Source: JBFXAF01 sp050184585
GTDB lineage: Bacteria > Pseudomonadota > Alphaproteobacteria > Rhizobiales > Rhizobiaceae
Direction: 5' to 3'
Assembly: GCA_050184585.1 (NCBI GenBank)
Contig: JBFXAF010000002.1
Coordinates: 558,001 to 622,000 of the forward strand
Length of the DNA: 64,000 nt
This document shows positions 7,976 through 14,985 of this stretch, piece by piece. A model generated the notes under the pieces. That model ran no database searches and was not told the DNA's origin. It worked only from the letters and a program-made list of their open reading frames with translations. The translations under genes were made by a program, and so were the position numbers. The first letter of the stretch is position 1; each line of letters begins with the position of its first letter.

Positions 7976-8565
7976 CCGCGCGCAACGTCCTGATCGTGAT
8001 CGGCCATCCCGATCCGTCGCCCGGCAGATTGTGCCGCGCGCTCGCCGACGCCTATGCCGAAGGCGCGCGGAACGCGGGCCACGCGGTTCGCACCCTCGAC
8101 CTCGCCACGCTCGAGGTCCCGATGCTGCGCAGTGGGACCGAGTTCCTCGACGGCAAGGTGCCCGAGGCGCTGGCGGACGCGAGCGCGGCGATCGGTGCGG
8201 CGAGCCACATCGTGTTCGTGTTTCCGCTCTGGCTCGGCACGATGCCGGCGCTCATGAAGGCCTTCCTTGAGCAGACGATGCGGCCGGGCATCGCGTTCGC
8301 CTACCCGGAGAACGGCAAGGGCATGGTGAAGACGCTGCTCAAGGGCCGCACGGCGCGCGTCGTCGTGACGATGGGCATGCCGGCCTTCTTCTACCGGCTC
8401 TGGTTCCTGTCGCATGGAGTGGCCGGTCTAAGGCGCTCGATCCTCAACTTCGTCGGCATCCGCCCGGTGCGGGAGACGTTCTTCGGAATGGTCGAGGGAG
8501 CGAGCCCGGCGCGGCGCGCCGCCTGGCTGGAAACGATGAGGGCGCTCGGAACGCGGGCCGCCTGA
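7972..8565 (+). CDS. NAD(P)H:quinone oxidoreductase / flavodoxin-fold protein
   Basis: 197 residues from the ATG at 7972. The flavodoxin-like fold begins with VLIVIGHPDPSPG and continues with VFPLWLGTMPALMKAFLEQ, the FMN/FAD-binding region of the NQO/KefF/MdaB group, then RVVVTMGMP. Members reduce quinones with two electrons or act as FMN reductases in the cytoplasm. It is translationally coupled to the upstream unknown protein and ends 7 bases before the stop of hemN on the other strand. The likely trigger is the FNR-type box at 7496. The physiological acceptor is not known. Confidence 0.85.
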   Translation: MTARNVLIVIGHPDPSPGRLCRALADAYAEGARNAGHAVRTLDLATLEVPMLRSGTEFLDGKVPEALADASAAIGAASHIVFVFPLWLGTMPALMKAFLEQTMRPGIAFAYPENGKGMVKTLLKGRTARVVVTMGMPAFFYRLWFLSHGVAGLRRSILNFVGIRPVRETFFGMVEGASPARRAAWLETMRALGTRAA

Positions 8566-8572
8566 AACCCGG

Positions 8573-9913
8573 CTACACCGCGACCGAGTGCCGCGCCGCG
8601 CCGCCCGGCAGATACGCATCGAACCGCGCCGCGATCGTCCGCACCAGCACCCGTTCGGCGTCCGGCACGATGAATCGTTCTCCCCTGCGCTCCAGCAATC
8701 GCTCGATCTCCGACAGGGTCGCAGCAGTGGCCAGTATCGGATCGGCTCGCGGACCGAACCTCGTGCGAGCCTCCTGGGCATCGAAGCCGAAGTCGCACAT
8801 CAACCGTTCGATGACCCAGCCGCGCACGCGGTCGTCCGCGGACAAGTCCACGCCGCGGATGACCGGCAGCCGTCCTTCCGCCACGAGCCGGCGATACTCT
8901 CCCGTCGAATGCACGTTCTGCGCATGACCTTGCGCATAGCGGGATACTGACGACGGACCGAGGCCCACCAGCGTTTCGCAGGCATCGTCCGTGTAGCCCT
9001 GGAAGTTGCGGCGCAGCCGACCCCGGGCGGCGGCTACGGCAAGCGAGTCGCAGGGCTTCGCGAAATGGTCGAGCCCTATCTGAACATAGCCGGCCTGGCG
9101 GATCATGTCGGCGGCGACGAGCGACTGCGCGAGCCGATCCTCCGCGCCCGGGAGCCATGCCTCGTCGATCATCGTCTGGTGCTTCTTGAACCACGGCACA
9201 TGCGCGTAGCCGAACAGGGCGAGGCGATCCGGCCCGAGCGACAATACGAGACGAACGGTCGCGGCGATGCTCTCGATGGTCTGGTGCGGCAGACCGTAGA
9301 GCAGGTCGAAATTCACCGATCCTATACCTCGCCGTCGAAGACCTTCCACGACCGAGCTTGTCACGTCGAAGCCCTGCTCGCGGTTGATGGCCGCCTGCAC
9401 GCGCGGCTCGAAGTCCTGGATGCCGAGGCTGGCGCGTGTCAGCCCGATGGCCGCTAGGGCGTCGAGCCGGGCCTCGTCCATATCGTTCGGGTCGATCTCC
9501 ACGCACACCGAAGTACCCGGGCTGTAGTCGAAGGCGTTCCTCAGCGATCTGTCGAGATCGATCAGACCATCCGGCCGCAACATCGTCGGCGAGCCGCCGC
9601 CGAAATGCACGGCGCCAACGCGCAGACCAGACCGGGCGGCCGCCACGAGTTCGATCTCGTCACGCAGGGCCACGAGAAACTGCGCGACTGGTTCGTAGCG
9701 TCGGATTTGCTTCGTGTGGCAGGCACAGAACCAGCACAGCCTGTCGCAGAACGGGATGTGCAGGTAGAGCGACACCGGTTCGCATGGCTCTACCGCGCCC
9801 AGCCACTCGCGCACCGTCGTGTCGCCGATGCCTGCATGGAAATGCGGGGCGGTCGGATAGCTTGTGTAGCGTGGGACGCTCTCGCCGATGCGAGACAGTC
9901 GCTTGGCATCCAT
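8573..9913 (-). CDS. hemN: Oxygen-independent coproporphyrinogen III oxidase
   Basis: 446 residues from the ATG at 9913 (MDAKRLSRIGESVPRYTSYP, the usual HemN opening). A radical-SAM cluster motif CX3CX2C is formed by C56, C60 and C63 (FCDRLCWFCAC), and a GGGSPT stretch for SAM binding follows. The enzyme decarboxylates coproporphyrinogen III to protoporphyrinogen IX without O2, so haem can be made under microaerobic conditions for the cbb3 oxidase. It diverges from fnrN, and the FNR box at 9968 lies 55 bases upstream. The longer open frame up to 10165 overlaps fnrN and is not coding. Confidence 0.96.
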   Translation of the reverse strand: MDAKRLSRIGESVPRYTSYPTAPHFHAGIGDTTVREWLGAVEPCEPVSLYLHIPFCDRLCWFCACHTKQIRRYEPVAQFLVALRDEIELVAAARSGLRVGAVHFGGGSPTMLRPDGLIDLDRSLRNAFDYSPGTSVCVEIDPNDMDEARLDALAAIGLTRASLGIQDFEPRVQAAINREQGFDVTSSVVEGLRRRGIGSVNFDLLYGLPHQTIESIAATVRLVLSLGPDRLALFGYAHVPWFKKHQTMIDEAWLPGAEDRLAQSLVAADMIRQAGYVQIGLDHFAKPCDSLAVAAARGRLRRNFQGYTDDACETLVGLGPSSVSRYAQGHAQNVHSTGEYRRLVAEGRLPVIRGVDLSADDRVRGWVIERLMCDFGFDAQEARTRFGPRADPILATAATLSEIERLLERRGERFIVPDAERVLVRTIAARFDAYLPGGAARHSVAV

Positions 9914-9967
9914 GGTTCGACGGCTCCGTTGGCCAGCGCGTGATGCCAGTCCCCGTCGGAAATCTGC

Positions 9968-9981
9968 TTGATCTCCGTCAA
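9968..9981. promoter_or_regulatory. FNR/FnrN-type box between hemN and fnrN
   Basis: TTGATCTCCGTCAA matches TTGAT-N4-ATCAA at 9 of 10 defined positions. It lies in the 134-base divergent region, so it may activate hemN and control fnrN itself. Autoregulation of FnrN is known in Rhizobium leguminosarum. Confidence 0.75.
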
Positions 9982-10047
9982 TGGAGTGGACAATCTGACG
10001 CGGGATTTCGCTCGACGCCTTTGATATTGACGGGCGAACAGACTGCC

Positions 10048-10776
10048 ATGGCGAACCGGCTCGACGTCCACAACTCAGAAATTCCCGTGCTCTGCAGGGC
10101 CTGTGAAGCGCGGCACCGCGGGGTTTGCGGCGCGCTCGAACCAGATCAGCTCGTTGCCCTCTCAAAATCGTCGATCAAGCACAGGACCGAGCCGGGCGTC
10201 GAACTGATCGGCGATGCCGAGAAGGTCGAGAACTATTCCAACGTGCTTTCAGGCGTCGTGAAGCTGACCAAGACATTGTCCGACGGACGGCAGCAGATCG
10301 TCGGCCTGCAATTCGCTCCGGACTTCCTCGGACGCCCCTTCCGATCCGAAAGCGCTCTCAACGCCGAAGCGGCCACCGATGTCGCGCTCTGTTCATTTCC
10401 GCGAGCCGCCGTCGAGCGGATGATGAAGGTCTCGCCGCAGCTGGAGCATCGACTTCTCCAGCAGACGCTGCGAGAACTCGACGAGGCCCGCGAGTGGATG
10501 GTGACGCTCGGCCGCAAGACGGCGGGCGAGAAGGTCGCAAGCTTCCTCCTGCTCATCGCCCGCCACATCGATCCGACGATCGACACGGCGGCGGGCCGGG
10601 TATCCTTCGACCTGCCGCTCTCGCGGGCGGATATTGCCGATTTCCTCGGGCTTACCATCGAGACCGTGAGCCGGCAGATCACCAAGCTCCGCTCGGAAGG
10701 CGTCATACGCGTCGAAAACAACCGGCATGTGATCGTCGACAGCATGGCGCGGCTGGAGAGCCGGGCGGCCCACTGA
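10048..10776 (+). CDS. fnrN: Crp/Fnr-family oxygen-responsive transcriptional regulator
   Basis: 242 residues from the ATG at 10048. Cysteines C16, C19, C27 and the internal C115 match the four ligands of an oxygen-labile [4Fe-4S] cluster, which separates it from FixK proteins that lack them. A cyclic-nucleotide-type barrel follows. The C-terminal helix-turn-helix has the FNR-type reading helix E-TVSR (LTIETVSRQITKLRSEGVI, about residues 203-221), which recognises TTGAT half-sites. Four such boxes occur within 8 kb, before its neighbours and its own gene. It is probably the local master switch for hemN, cco and the stress genes. Its stop is 4 bases from that of the hemerythrin gene. Confidence 0.95.
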   Translation: MANRLDVHNSEIPVLCRACEARHRGVCGALEPDQLVALSKSSIKHRTEPGVELIGDAEKVENYSNVLSGVVKLTKTLSDGRQQIVGLQFAPDFLGRPFRSESALNAEAATDVALCSFPRAAVERMMKVSPQLEHRLLQQTLRELDEAREWMVTLGRKTAGEKVASFLLLIARHIDPTIDTAAGRVSFDLPLSRADIADFLGLTIETVSRQITKLRSEGVIRVENNRHVIVDSMARLESRAAH

Positions 10777-10780
10777 GCGG

Positions 10781-11320
10781 TCACGCGCGCGCGCTTGCCA
10801 GGATCGCGGGCAGGACGTGCTCTCGCTCGAAGGCGATGTGACGCCTCAGCGTCTCGAAGAACCCCCTGAGCATGAACCCTGTCGCCTCCGGGTTGTCCAC
10901 GTCGCCGCCATGTCCGATCGACATCAGCACGTCGGTCAGTTCGTCGGCGAAGCACTCGTCCTCCACATGCTCCGCCTTCAGGCGAGAGACCGAAAGGATC
11001 GCCTCCGGCGATTGTCGCAGCGCCAGCAGAAATTCCGGAAGCAGGACACGCTCCTCGTAGGCGTGAACCGACCTCAGGAGGGGCACCAGTTCACTGGCGA
11101 TCGAGAGGCAGCGCAAGCGGTCGACGGCGGCAGGCAGCGTATCGGCAATCTCTTCCAGCGAAGCGCAGAGCCTCAGCTTCTCGCGATGGGCGCGCTCCAC
11201 TTCGGCCGCAACAAGGGAAGACGTGCATCCAAAGGCGATGGCGTCGGTGCAGGCACCCGAACATCCGGCCTCACCGCGGCATTCGCGTTTCGATGCGTCT
11301 TTCTTCCCGGGAGCGAGCAT
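10781..11320 (-). CDS. Hemerythrin HHE-domain protein with cysteine-bearing N-terminus
   Basis: 179 residues from the ATG at 11320. The four-helix HHE pattern can be followed: AHREKLRL, HAYEERVLLPEF, AEHVEDECF and RHIAFEREHVLPAI supply the His and Glu ligands of a di-iron site. Bacterial hemerythrin-like proteins bind O2 or NO or protect iron-sulphur centres. The first 34 residues are not part of the domain and carry four cysteines (C14, C20, C24, C32). The start at 11320 is the only in-frame ATG before the domain; a TTG at 11368 would begin within the FNR box. Convergent with fnrN, divergent from ccoN, it shares the box at 11355. Confidence 0.85.
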   Translation of the reverse strand: MLAPGKKDASKRECRGEAGCSGACTDAIAFGCTSSLVAAEVERAHREKLRLCASLEEIADTLPAAVDRLRCLSIASELVPLLRSVHAYEERVLLPEFLLALRQSPEAILSVSRLKAEHVEDECFADELTDVLMSIGHGGDVDNPEATGFMLRGFFETLRRHIAFEREHVLPAILASARA

Positions 11321-11354
11321 CGGCGAAGACTGTCGACGTGACGCAAGCGGCGCC

Positions 11355-11368
11355 TTGACCTGGATCAA
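11355..11368. promoter_or_regulatory. FNR/FnrN-type box before ccoN and the hemerythrin gene
   Basis: TTGACCTGGATCAA matches 9 of 10 defined positions of TTGAT-N4-ATCAA. It is 79 bases upstream of the ccoN start and 35 bases from the divergent hemerythrin start, a good distance for activation of ccoNOQP. Confidence 0.8.
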
Positions 11369-11446
11369 GGCATGTCCGTGCGCTCTGCAGGATGAAGCTC
11401 ACGGGTGGCGCGGTGGCGCCGGGGACGTTCCGTGAGGGTACGATCG

Positions 11447-13057
11447 ATGAGACATGCAACCGCGATCGCAGGCATCGGGCTGGCGACCTTCTTCGTGCTG
11501 GTCGCCGCCGCCCTCGCCCGAGACAGCCTGTTCCAGCAGCATATGTGGATCCTGTTCTTCGTGCTGGTCGGTACGGTGGTCGTGCTGATGCGCAACACCA
11601 GCTTCGCCGAGACCCCCAGTGTCGACCGTTCGGCCTACATGGATGGCCCGATCCGCTACGGCACGATCGCGACGATGTTCTGGGGCGTCGTCGGACTGCT
11701 CGTCGGCGTGGTCGTTGCGCTGCAACTGGCTTTTCCGGACCTGAACATCGAACCATGGTTCAGCTTCGGACGCATGCGGCCGCTGCATACCTCGGCGGTC
11801 GTCTTCGCCTTCGGTGGCAACGCCTTGATCGCAACCTCATTCTACGTCGTGCAGCGCACCAGCCGGGCGAGGCTGTTTGGCGGCGACCTCGCATGGTTCG
11901 TGTTCTGGGGTTACCAGCTCTTCATCGTCATGGCGGCGACCGGCTACCTTCTCGGTATCACCCAGAGCCGCGAATATGCCGAGCCGGAATGGTATGTGGA
12001 CCTCTGGCTCACCGTCGTCTGGGTCGCCTATCTCATCGTCTTCCTGGGCACCATCCTGAAGCGCAGGGAGCCGCATATCTACGTCGCGAACTGGTTCTAC
12101 CTGTCCTTCATCGTCACCATCGCGATGCTCCACGTCGTCAACAACCTGGCGGTGCCGGTATCGATCTTCGGCATCAAGAGCTACTCGGCATTCGCCGGCG
12201 TGCAGGATGCACTGACCCAGTGGTGGTACGGCCACAACGCCGTGGGCTTCTTCCTCACTGCGGGCTTCCTCGGCATGATGTACTACTTCGTGCCGAAGCA
12301 GGCGAACCGGCCGGTCTATTCCTACAGGCTGTCGATCATCCACTTCTGGGCGCTGATCTTCCTCTACATATGGGCGGGTCCGCACCACCTCCACTATACC
12401 GCGCTGCCCGACTGGGCTCAGACGCTCGGCATGGTGTTCTCGGTCATGCTGTGGATGCCGTCCTGGGGCGGCATGATCAATGGCCTGATGACGCTGTCCG
12501 GCGCATGGGACAAGATCCGCACCGACCCGATCATACGGATGATGGTTCTGGCCATCGCCTTCTACGGCATGTCGACCTTCGAGGGTCCGGTCATGTCCAT
12601 CAAGGCCGTCAATTCGCTGAGCCACTATACCGACTGGACCATCGGGCATGTGCATTCGGGCGCGCTGGGCTGGGTCGGCATGATCTCTTTCGCGGCGATC
12701 TACTACATGGTCCCGAAGTTGTGGGATCGCGAGCGGCTCTATTCGCTCCGGCTCATCACCTGGCACTTCTGGCTCGCAACCATCGGCATCGTCATCTACG
12801 CGGCAGTGATGTGGGTTGCGGGCATCCAGCAGGGCCTGATGTGGCGCGAGTACGACGAGCAGGGTTTCCTGGTCTACTCCTTCGCCGAATCCGTCGCTGC
12901 CATGTTCCCCTACTACGTGGTGCGCGCGCTGGGCGGCGCGCTCTACCTCGCCGGCGCGCTCGTCATGGCCTTCAACATCGCCATGACCATCCTGGGGCGC
13001 CAGCGCGAGGAGACGCCGATCGGTGCCGCCACCCCCGCACTCCAGCCGGCCGAATAG
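11447..13057 (+). CDS. ccoN: cbb3-type cytochrome c oxidase subunit I (catalytic)
   Basis: 536 residues and about 12 membrane helices. Conserved histidines for the low-spin haem b and the haem b3-CuB site are visible in MRPLHTSAVVF, WWYGHNAVGFF, WAGPHHLHY and GHVHSGALGW. It reduces O2 to water with high affinity and pumps protons. The ATG at 11447 is preceded by GAGGG; the frame is open further upstream, but that part has no family similarity. It is the first gene of ccoNOQP, with an FNR-type box 79 bases ahead. The C-terminus (RQREETPIGAATPALQPAE) is ordinary for the family. Confidence 0.98.
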   Translation: MRHATAIAGIGLATFFVLVAAALARDSLFQQHMWILFFVLVGTVVVLMRNTSFAETPSVDRSAYMDGPIRYGTIATMFWGVVGLLVGVVVALQLAFPDLNIEPWFSFGRMRPLHTSAVVFAFGGNALIATSFYVVQRTSRARLFGGDLAWFVFWGYQLFIVMAATGYLLGITQSREYAEPEWYVDLWLTVVWVAYLIVFLGTILKRREPHIYVANWFYLSFIVTIAMLHVVNNLAVPVSIFGIKSYSAFAGVQDALTQWWYGHNAVGFFLTAGFLGMMYYFVPKQANRPVYSYRLSIIHFWALIFLYIWAGPHHLHYTALPDWAQTLGMVFSVMLWMPSWGGMINGLMTLSGAWDKIRTDPIIRMMVLAIAFYGMSTFEGPVMSIKAVNSLSHYTDWTIGHVHSGALGWVGMISFAAIYYMVPKLWDRERLYSLRLITWHFWLATIGIVIYAAVMWVAGIQQGLMWREYDEQGFLVYSFAESVAAMFPYYVVRALGGALYLAGALVMAFNIAMTILGRQREETPIGAATPALQPAE

Positions 13058-13068
13058 GAGAGCCTCGC

Positions 13069-13800
13069 ATGGCCATGCTCGACAGACACGCGCTCATCGA
13101 GCGCAACGCGACCCTGCTGCTTGCCGGTTCGTTCCTGGTGGTGACGGTCGGCGGCATCGTCGAGATCGCGCCTCTGTTCTATCTGGAAAACACGATCGAG
13201 AAGGTGGAGGGCATGCGGCCCTATTCGCCGCTCGAACTCGCTGGTCGCAACATCTACGTCCGCGAGGGCTGCTACGTCTGCCACAGCCAGATGATCCGGC
13301 CCTTCCGCGACGAGGTCGAGCGCTATGGCCACTACAGCCTTGCGGCGGAGTCGATGTACGATCACCCTTTCCAGTGGGGATCGAAGCGAACGGGTCCCGA
13401 CCTTGCCCGTGTCGGCGACCGCTATTCCAACGAATGGCATGTGCAGCACCTCGTCGAGCCGCGCTCGGTGGTGCCTGAATCGATCATGCCGAGCTACGCC
13501 TTCCTGAAGGACATGCCGCTGGAGATCGGCGACTTCTCCACGCATCTCGTCGCCAACTCCCGCGTCGGCGTTCCCTACGACGGGGAGATGATCGCCAATG
13601 CCAACGCCGACATCGCGGCGCAGGCCGATCCCAACGCCGACACGTCGGCGCTGCTGGCGCGCTATCCGAAGGCCAAGGTCGGCGATTTCGACGGCGACCC
13701 GGCTGCGCTGACGGAGATGGACGCGCTCGTCGCCTACCTCCAGATGCTTGGCACGCTCGTCGACTTCTCCACCTACGACGACACCGCCGGATATCGTTGA
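13069..13800 (+). CDS. ccoO: cbb3-type cytochrome c oxidase subunit II (mono-haem)
   Basis: 243 residues. One N-terminal membrane anchor (LLLAGSFLVVTVGGIVEIAPLF) is followed by a periplasmic domain with the haem c site CYVCHSQ in the strongly conserved REGCYVCHSQMIRPFRDE context. It passes electrons from CcoP to CcoN. It starts 11 bases after the ccoN stop with AGGAG upstream, and ccoQ follows 7 bases after it. Confidence 0.98.
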   Translation: MAMLDRHALIERNATLLLAGSFLVVTVGGIVEIAPLFYLENTIEKVEGMRPYSPLELAGRNIYVREGCYVCHSQMIRPFRDEVERYGHYSLAAESMYDHPFQWGSKRTGPDLARVGDRYSNEWHVQHLVEPRSVVPESIMPSYAFLKDMPLEIGDFSTHLVANSRVGVPYDGEMIANANADIAAQADPNADTSALLARYPKAKVGDFDGDPAALTEMDALVAYLQMLGTLVDFSTYDDTAGYR

Positions 13801-13807
13801 GGCGCCC

Positions 13808-13960
13808 ATGGAAACCTACACCGCCATGCGCCACTTCGCCGATTCCTGGGCCCTGCTCGCCATGGCCCTGTTCTTCATCGGCGCCGTGATCTTCGTCTTC
13901 CGTCCAGGCGGTGGCGAGGCCGCCCGCGACGCCGCCAACATCCCGCTCGAGGACGACTGA
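13808..13960 (+). CDS. ccoQ: cbb3-type cytochrome c oxidase subunit IV (CcoQ/FixQ)
   Basis: 50 residues from the ATG at 13808: METYTAMRHFADSW, then one membrane helix (ALLAMALFFIGAVIFVF) and a charged tail ending IPLEDD. Size, single helix and position between ccoO and ccoP identify it. CcoQ stabilises the oxidase. Only one base separates its stop from the ccoP ATG. Confidence 0.95.
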   Translation: METYTAMRHFADSWALLAMALFFIGAVIFVFRPGGGEAARDAANIPLEDD

Positions 13961-13961
13961 C

Positions 13962-14825
13962 ATGACCCGGAAGGACATCGACGAGGTCTCGGGTGTGCGA
14001 ACGACCGGGCATGAGTGGGATGGGATCAGGGAGCTGAACAACCCGCTGCCGCGCTGGTGGGTATGGACGTTCTACGCCACCATCGTATGGTCGATCGGCT
14101 ACGCCATCGCCTACCCCGCATGGCCTCTCATCAGTTCGGCGACGACCGGCGTGCTCGGCTACTCGAGCCGGGCCGAAGTGAAGGCCGAACTCGCCGCGGC
14201 GGAGGAAGCGAAGAGCGGCTACGCCGCCGCCGTCGCCGGCAAGACGGTGGCTGATATCCTCGCGGACGACGGGCTCAGGCAGTTCGCGACGGCGGCGGGC
14301 GCCGCCGCGTTCCGGGTCAACTGCATCCAGTGCCACGGCACCGGTGCGGCGGGTTCGGCCGGCTACCCGAACCTCAACGACGACGACTGGCTCTGGGGCG
14401 GCACGCCTGAGCAGATCGAAGCCACGATCGCCCACGGCATCCGCTTCGCCGGCGACCCGGACACCCGCGTCTCCGAGATGCCGCCCTTCATCGACATCCT
14501 CGAGCGGAGCCGCATCACCGAGGTGAGCGCATTCGTGGCGAGCTTGTCCGGAACGGTGGAGAAGCCGGACCTCGTCGAGCCCGGGCGGCAGATCTACGCC
14601 GACAACTGCGCCGCCTGCCACGGCGACGCAGGCAAGGGCAATCGCGATCTCGGCGCGCCGGACCTGACGGATGCGATCTGGCACTACGGATCGAGCGAGG
14701 CGGCGATCGCCGCCCAGGTCGCCACGCCGAGGCACGGGATGATGCCTGCCTGGAACGCCAGGCTCGGCGACGTGACCGTCAAGGAACTCGCCGTCTTCGT
14801 CCATTCGCTCGGCGGGGGGGAATAG
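13962..14825 (+). CDS. ccoP: cbb3-type cytochrome c oxidase subunit III (di-haem)
   Basis: 287 residues. The N-terminal part has the signature DGIRELNNPLPRWW and a membrane helix with WPLISS. The periplasmic domain carries two haem c sites, CIQCHG and CAACHG. CcoP receives electrons from the bc1 complex or a soluble cytochrome c and gives them to CcoO. It closes the ccoNOQP operon. A perfect 10-base-pair hairpin with a T-rich tail follows at 14871. Confidence 0.98.
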   Translation: MTRKDIDEVSGVRTTGHEWDGIRELNNPLPRWWVWTFYATIVWSIGYAIAYPAWPLISSATTGVLGYSSRAEVKAELAAAEEAKSGYAAAVAGKTVADILADDGLRQFATAAGAAAFRVNCIQCHGTGAAGSAGYPNLNDDDWLWGGTPEQIEATIAHGIRFAGDPDTRVSEMPPFIDILERSRITEVSAFVASLSGTVEKPDLVEPGRQIYADNCAACHGDAGKGNRDLGAPDLTDAIWHYGSSEAAIAAQVATPRHGMMPAWNARLGDVTVKELAVFVHSLGGGE

Positions 14826-14870
14826 CCGCCTCAGAGAGCGCGGCGTTCTCGGCGGGGCCGGCGAGCGTGG

Positions 14871-14903
14871 AGGCCCGGCCGCGCGGCCGGGCCTTCGACT
14901 TTT
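14871..14903 (+). terminator. Probable Rho-independent terminator of ccoNOQP
   Basis: AGGCCCGGCC and GGCCGGGCCT form a perfect 10-base-pair stem around a GCGC loop (14871-14894), followed by TCGACTTTT. It separates ccoNOQP from the FNR-type box and the ccoGHIS operon. Confidence 0.65.
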
Positions 14904-14910
14904 CCGAAGC

Positions 14911-14924
14911 TTGACATCGATCAA
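14911..14924. promoter_or_regulatory. FNR/FnrN-type box before ccoG
   Basis: TTGACATCGATCAA matches 9 of 10 defined positions of TTGAT-N4-ATCAA. It lies just after the terminator of ccoNOQP and 61 bases before the proposed ccoG start, giving ccoGHIS its own oxygen-controlled promoter. Confidence 0.8.
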
Positions 14925-14985
14925 GGCGGCGGCGGCGGCCCGCGCGCATTTTCGCGCCGACCACAGTCCTCCCGGAGCAGGCACC

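Noticed and set aside
10021..10034. TTGATATTGACGGG as a second FNR box before fnrN
   Set aside because: The right half (ACGGG) does not match ATCAA, so only one box is supported in this region.
14911..14985. N-terminal extension of ccoG from the TTG at 14911
   Set aside because: The codon is part of the FNR box and there is no ribosome-binding site before it; the start at 14986 has one.
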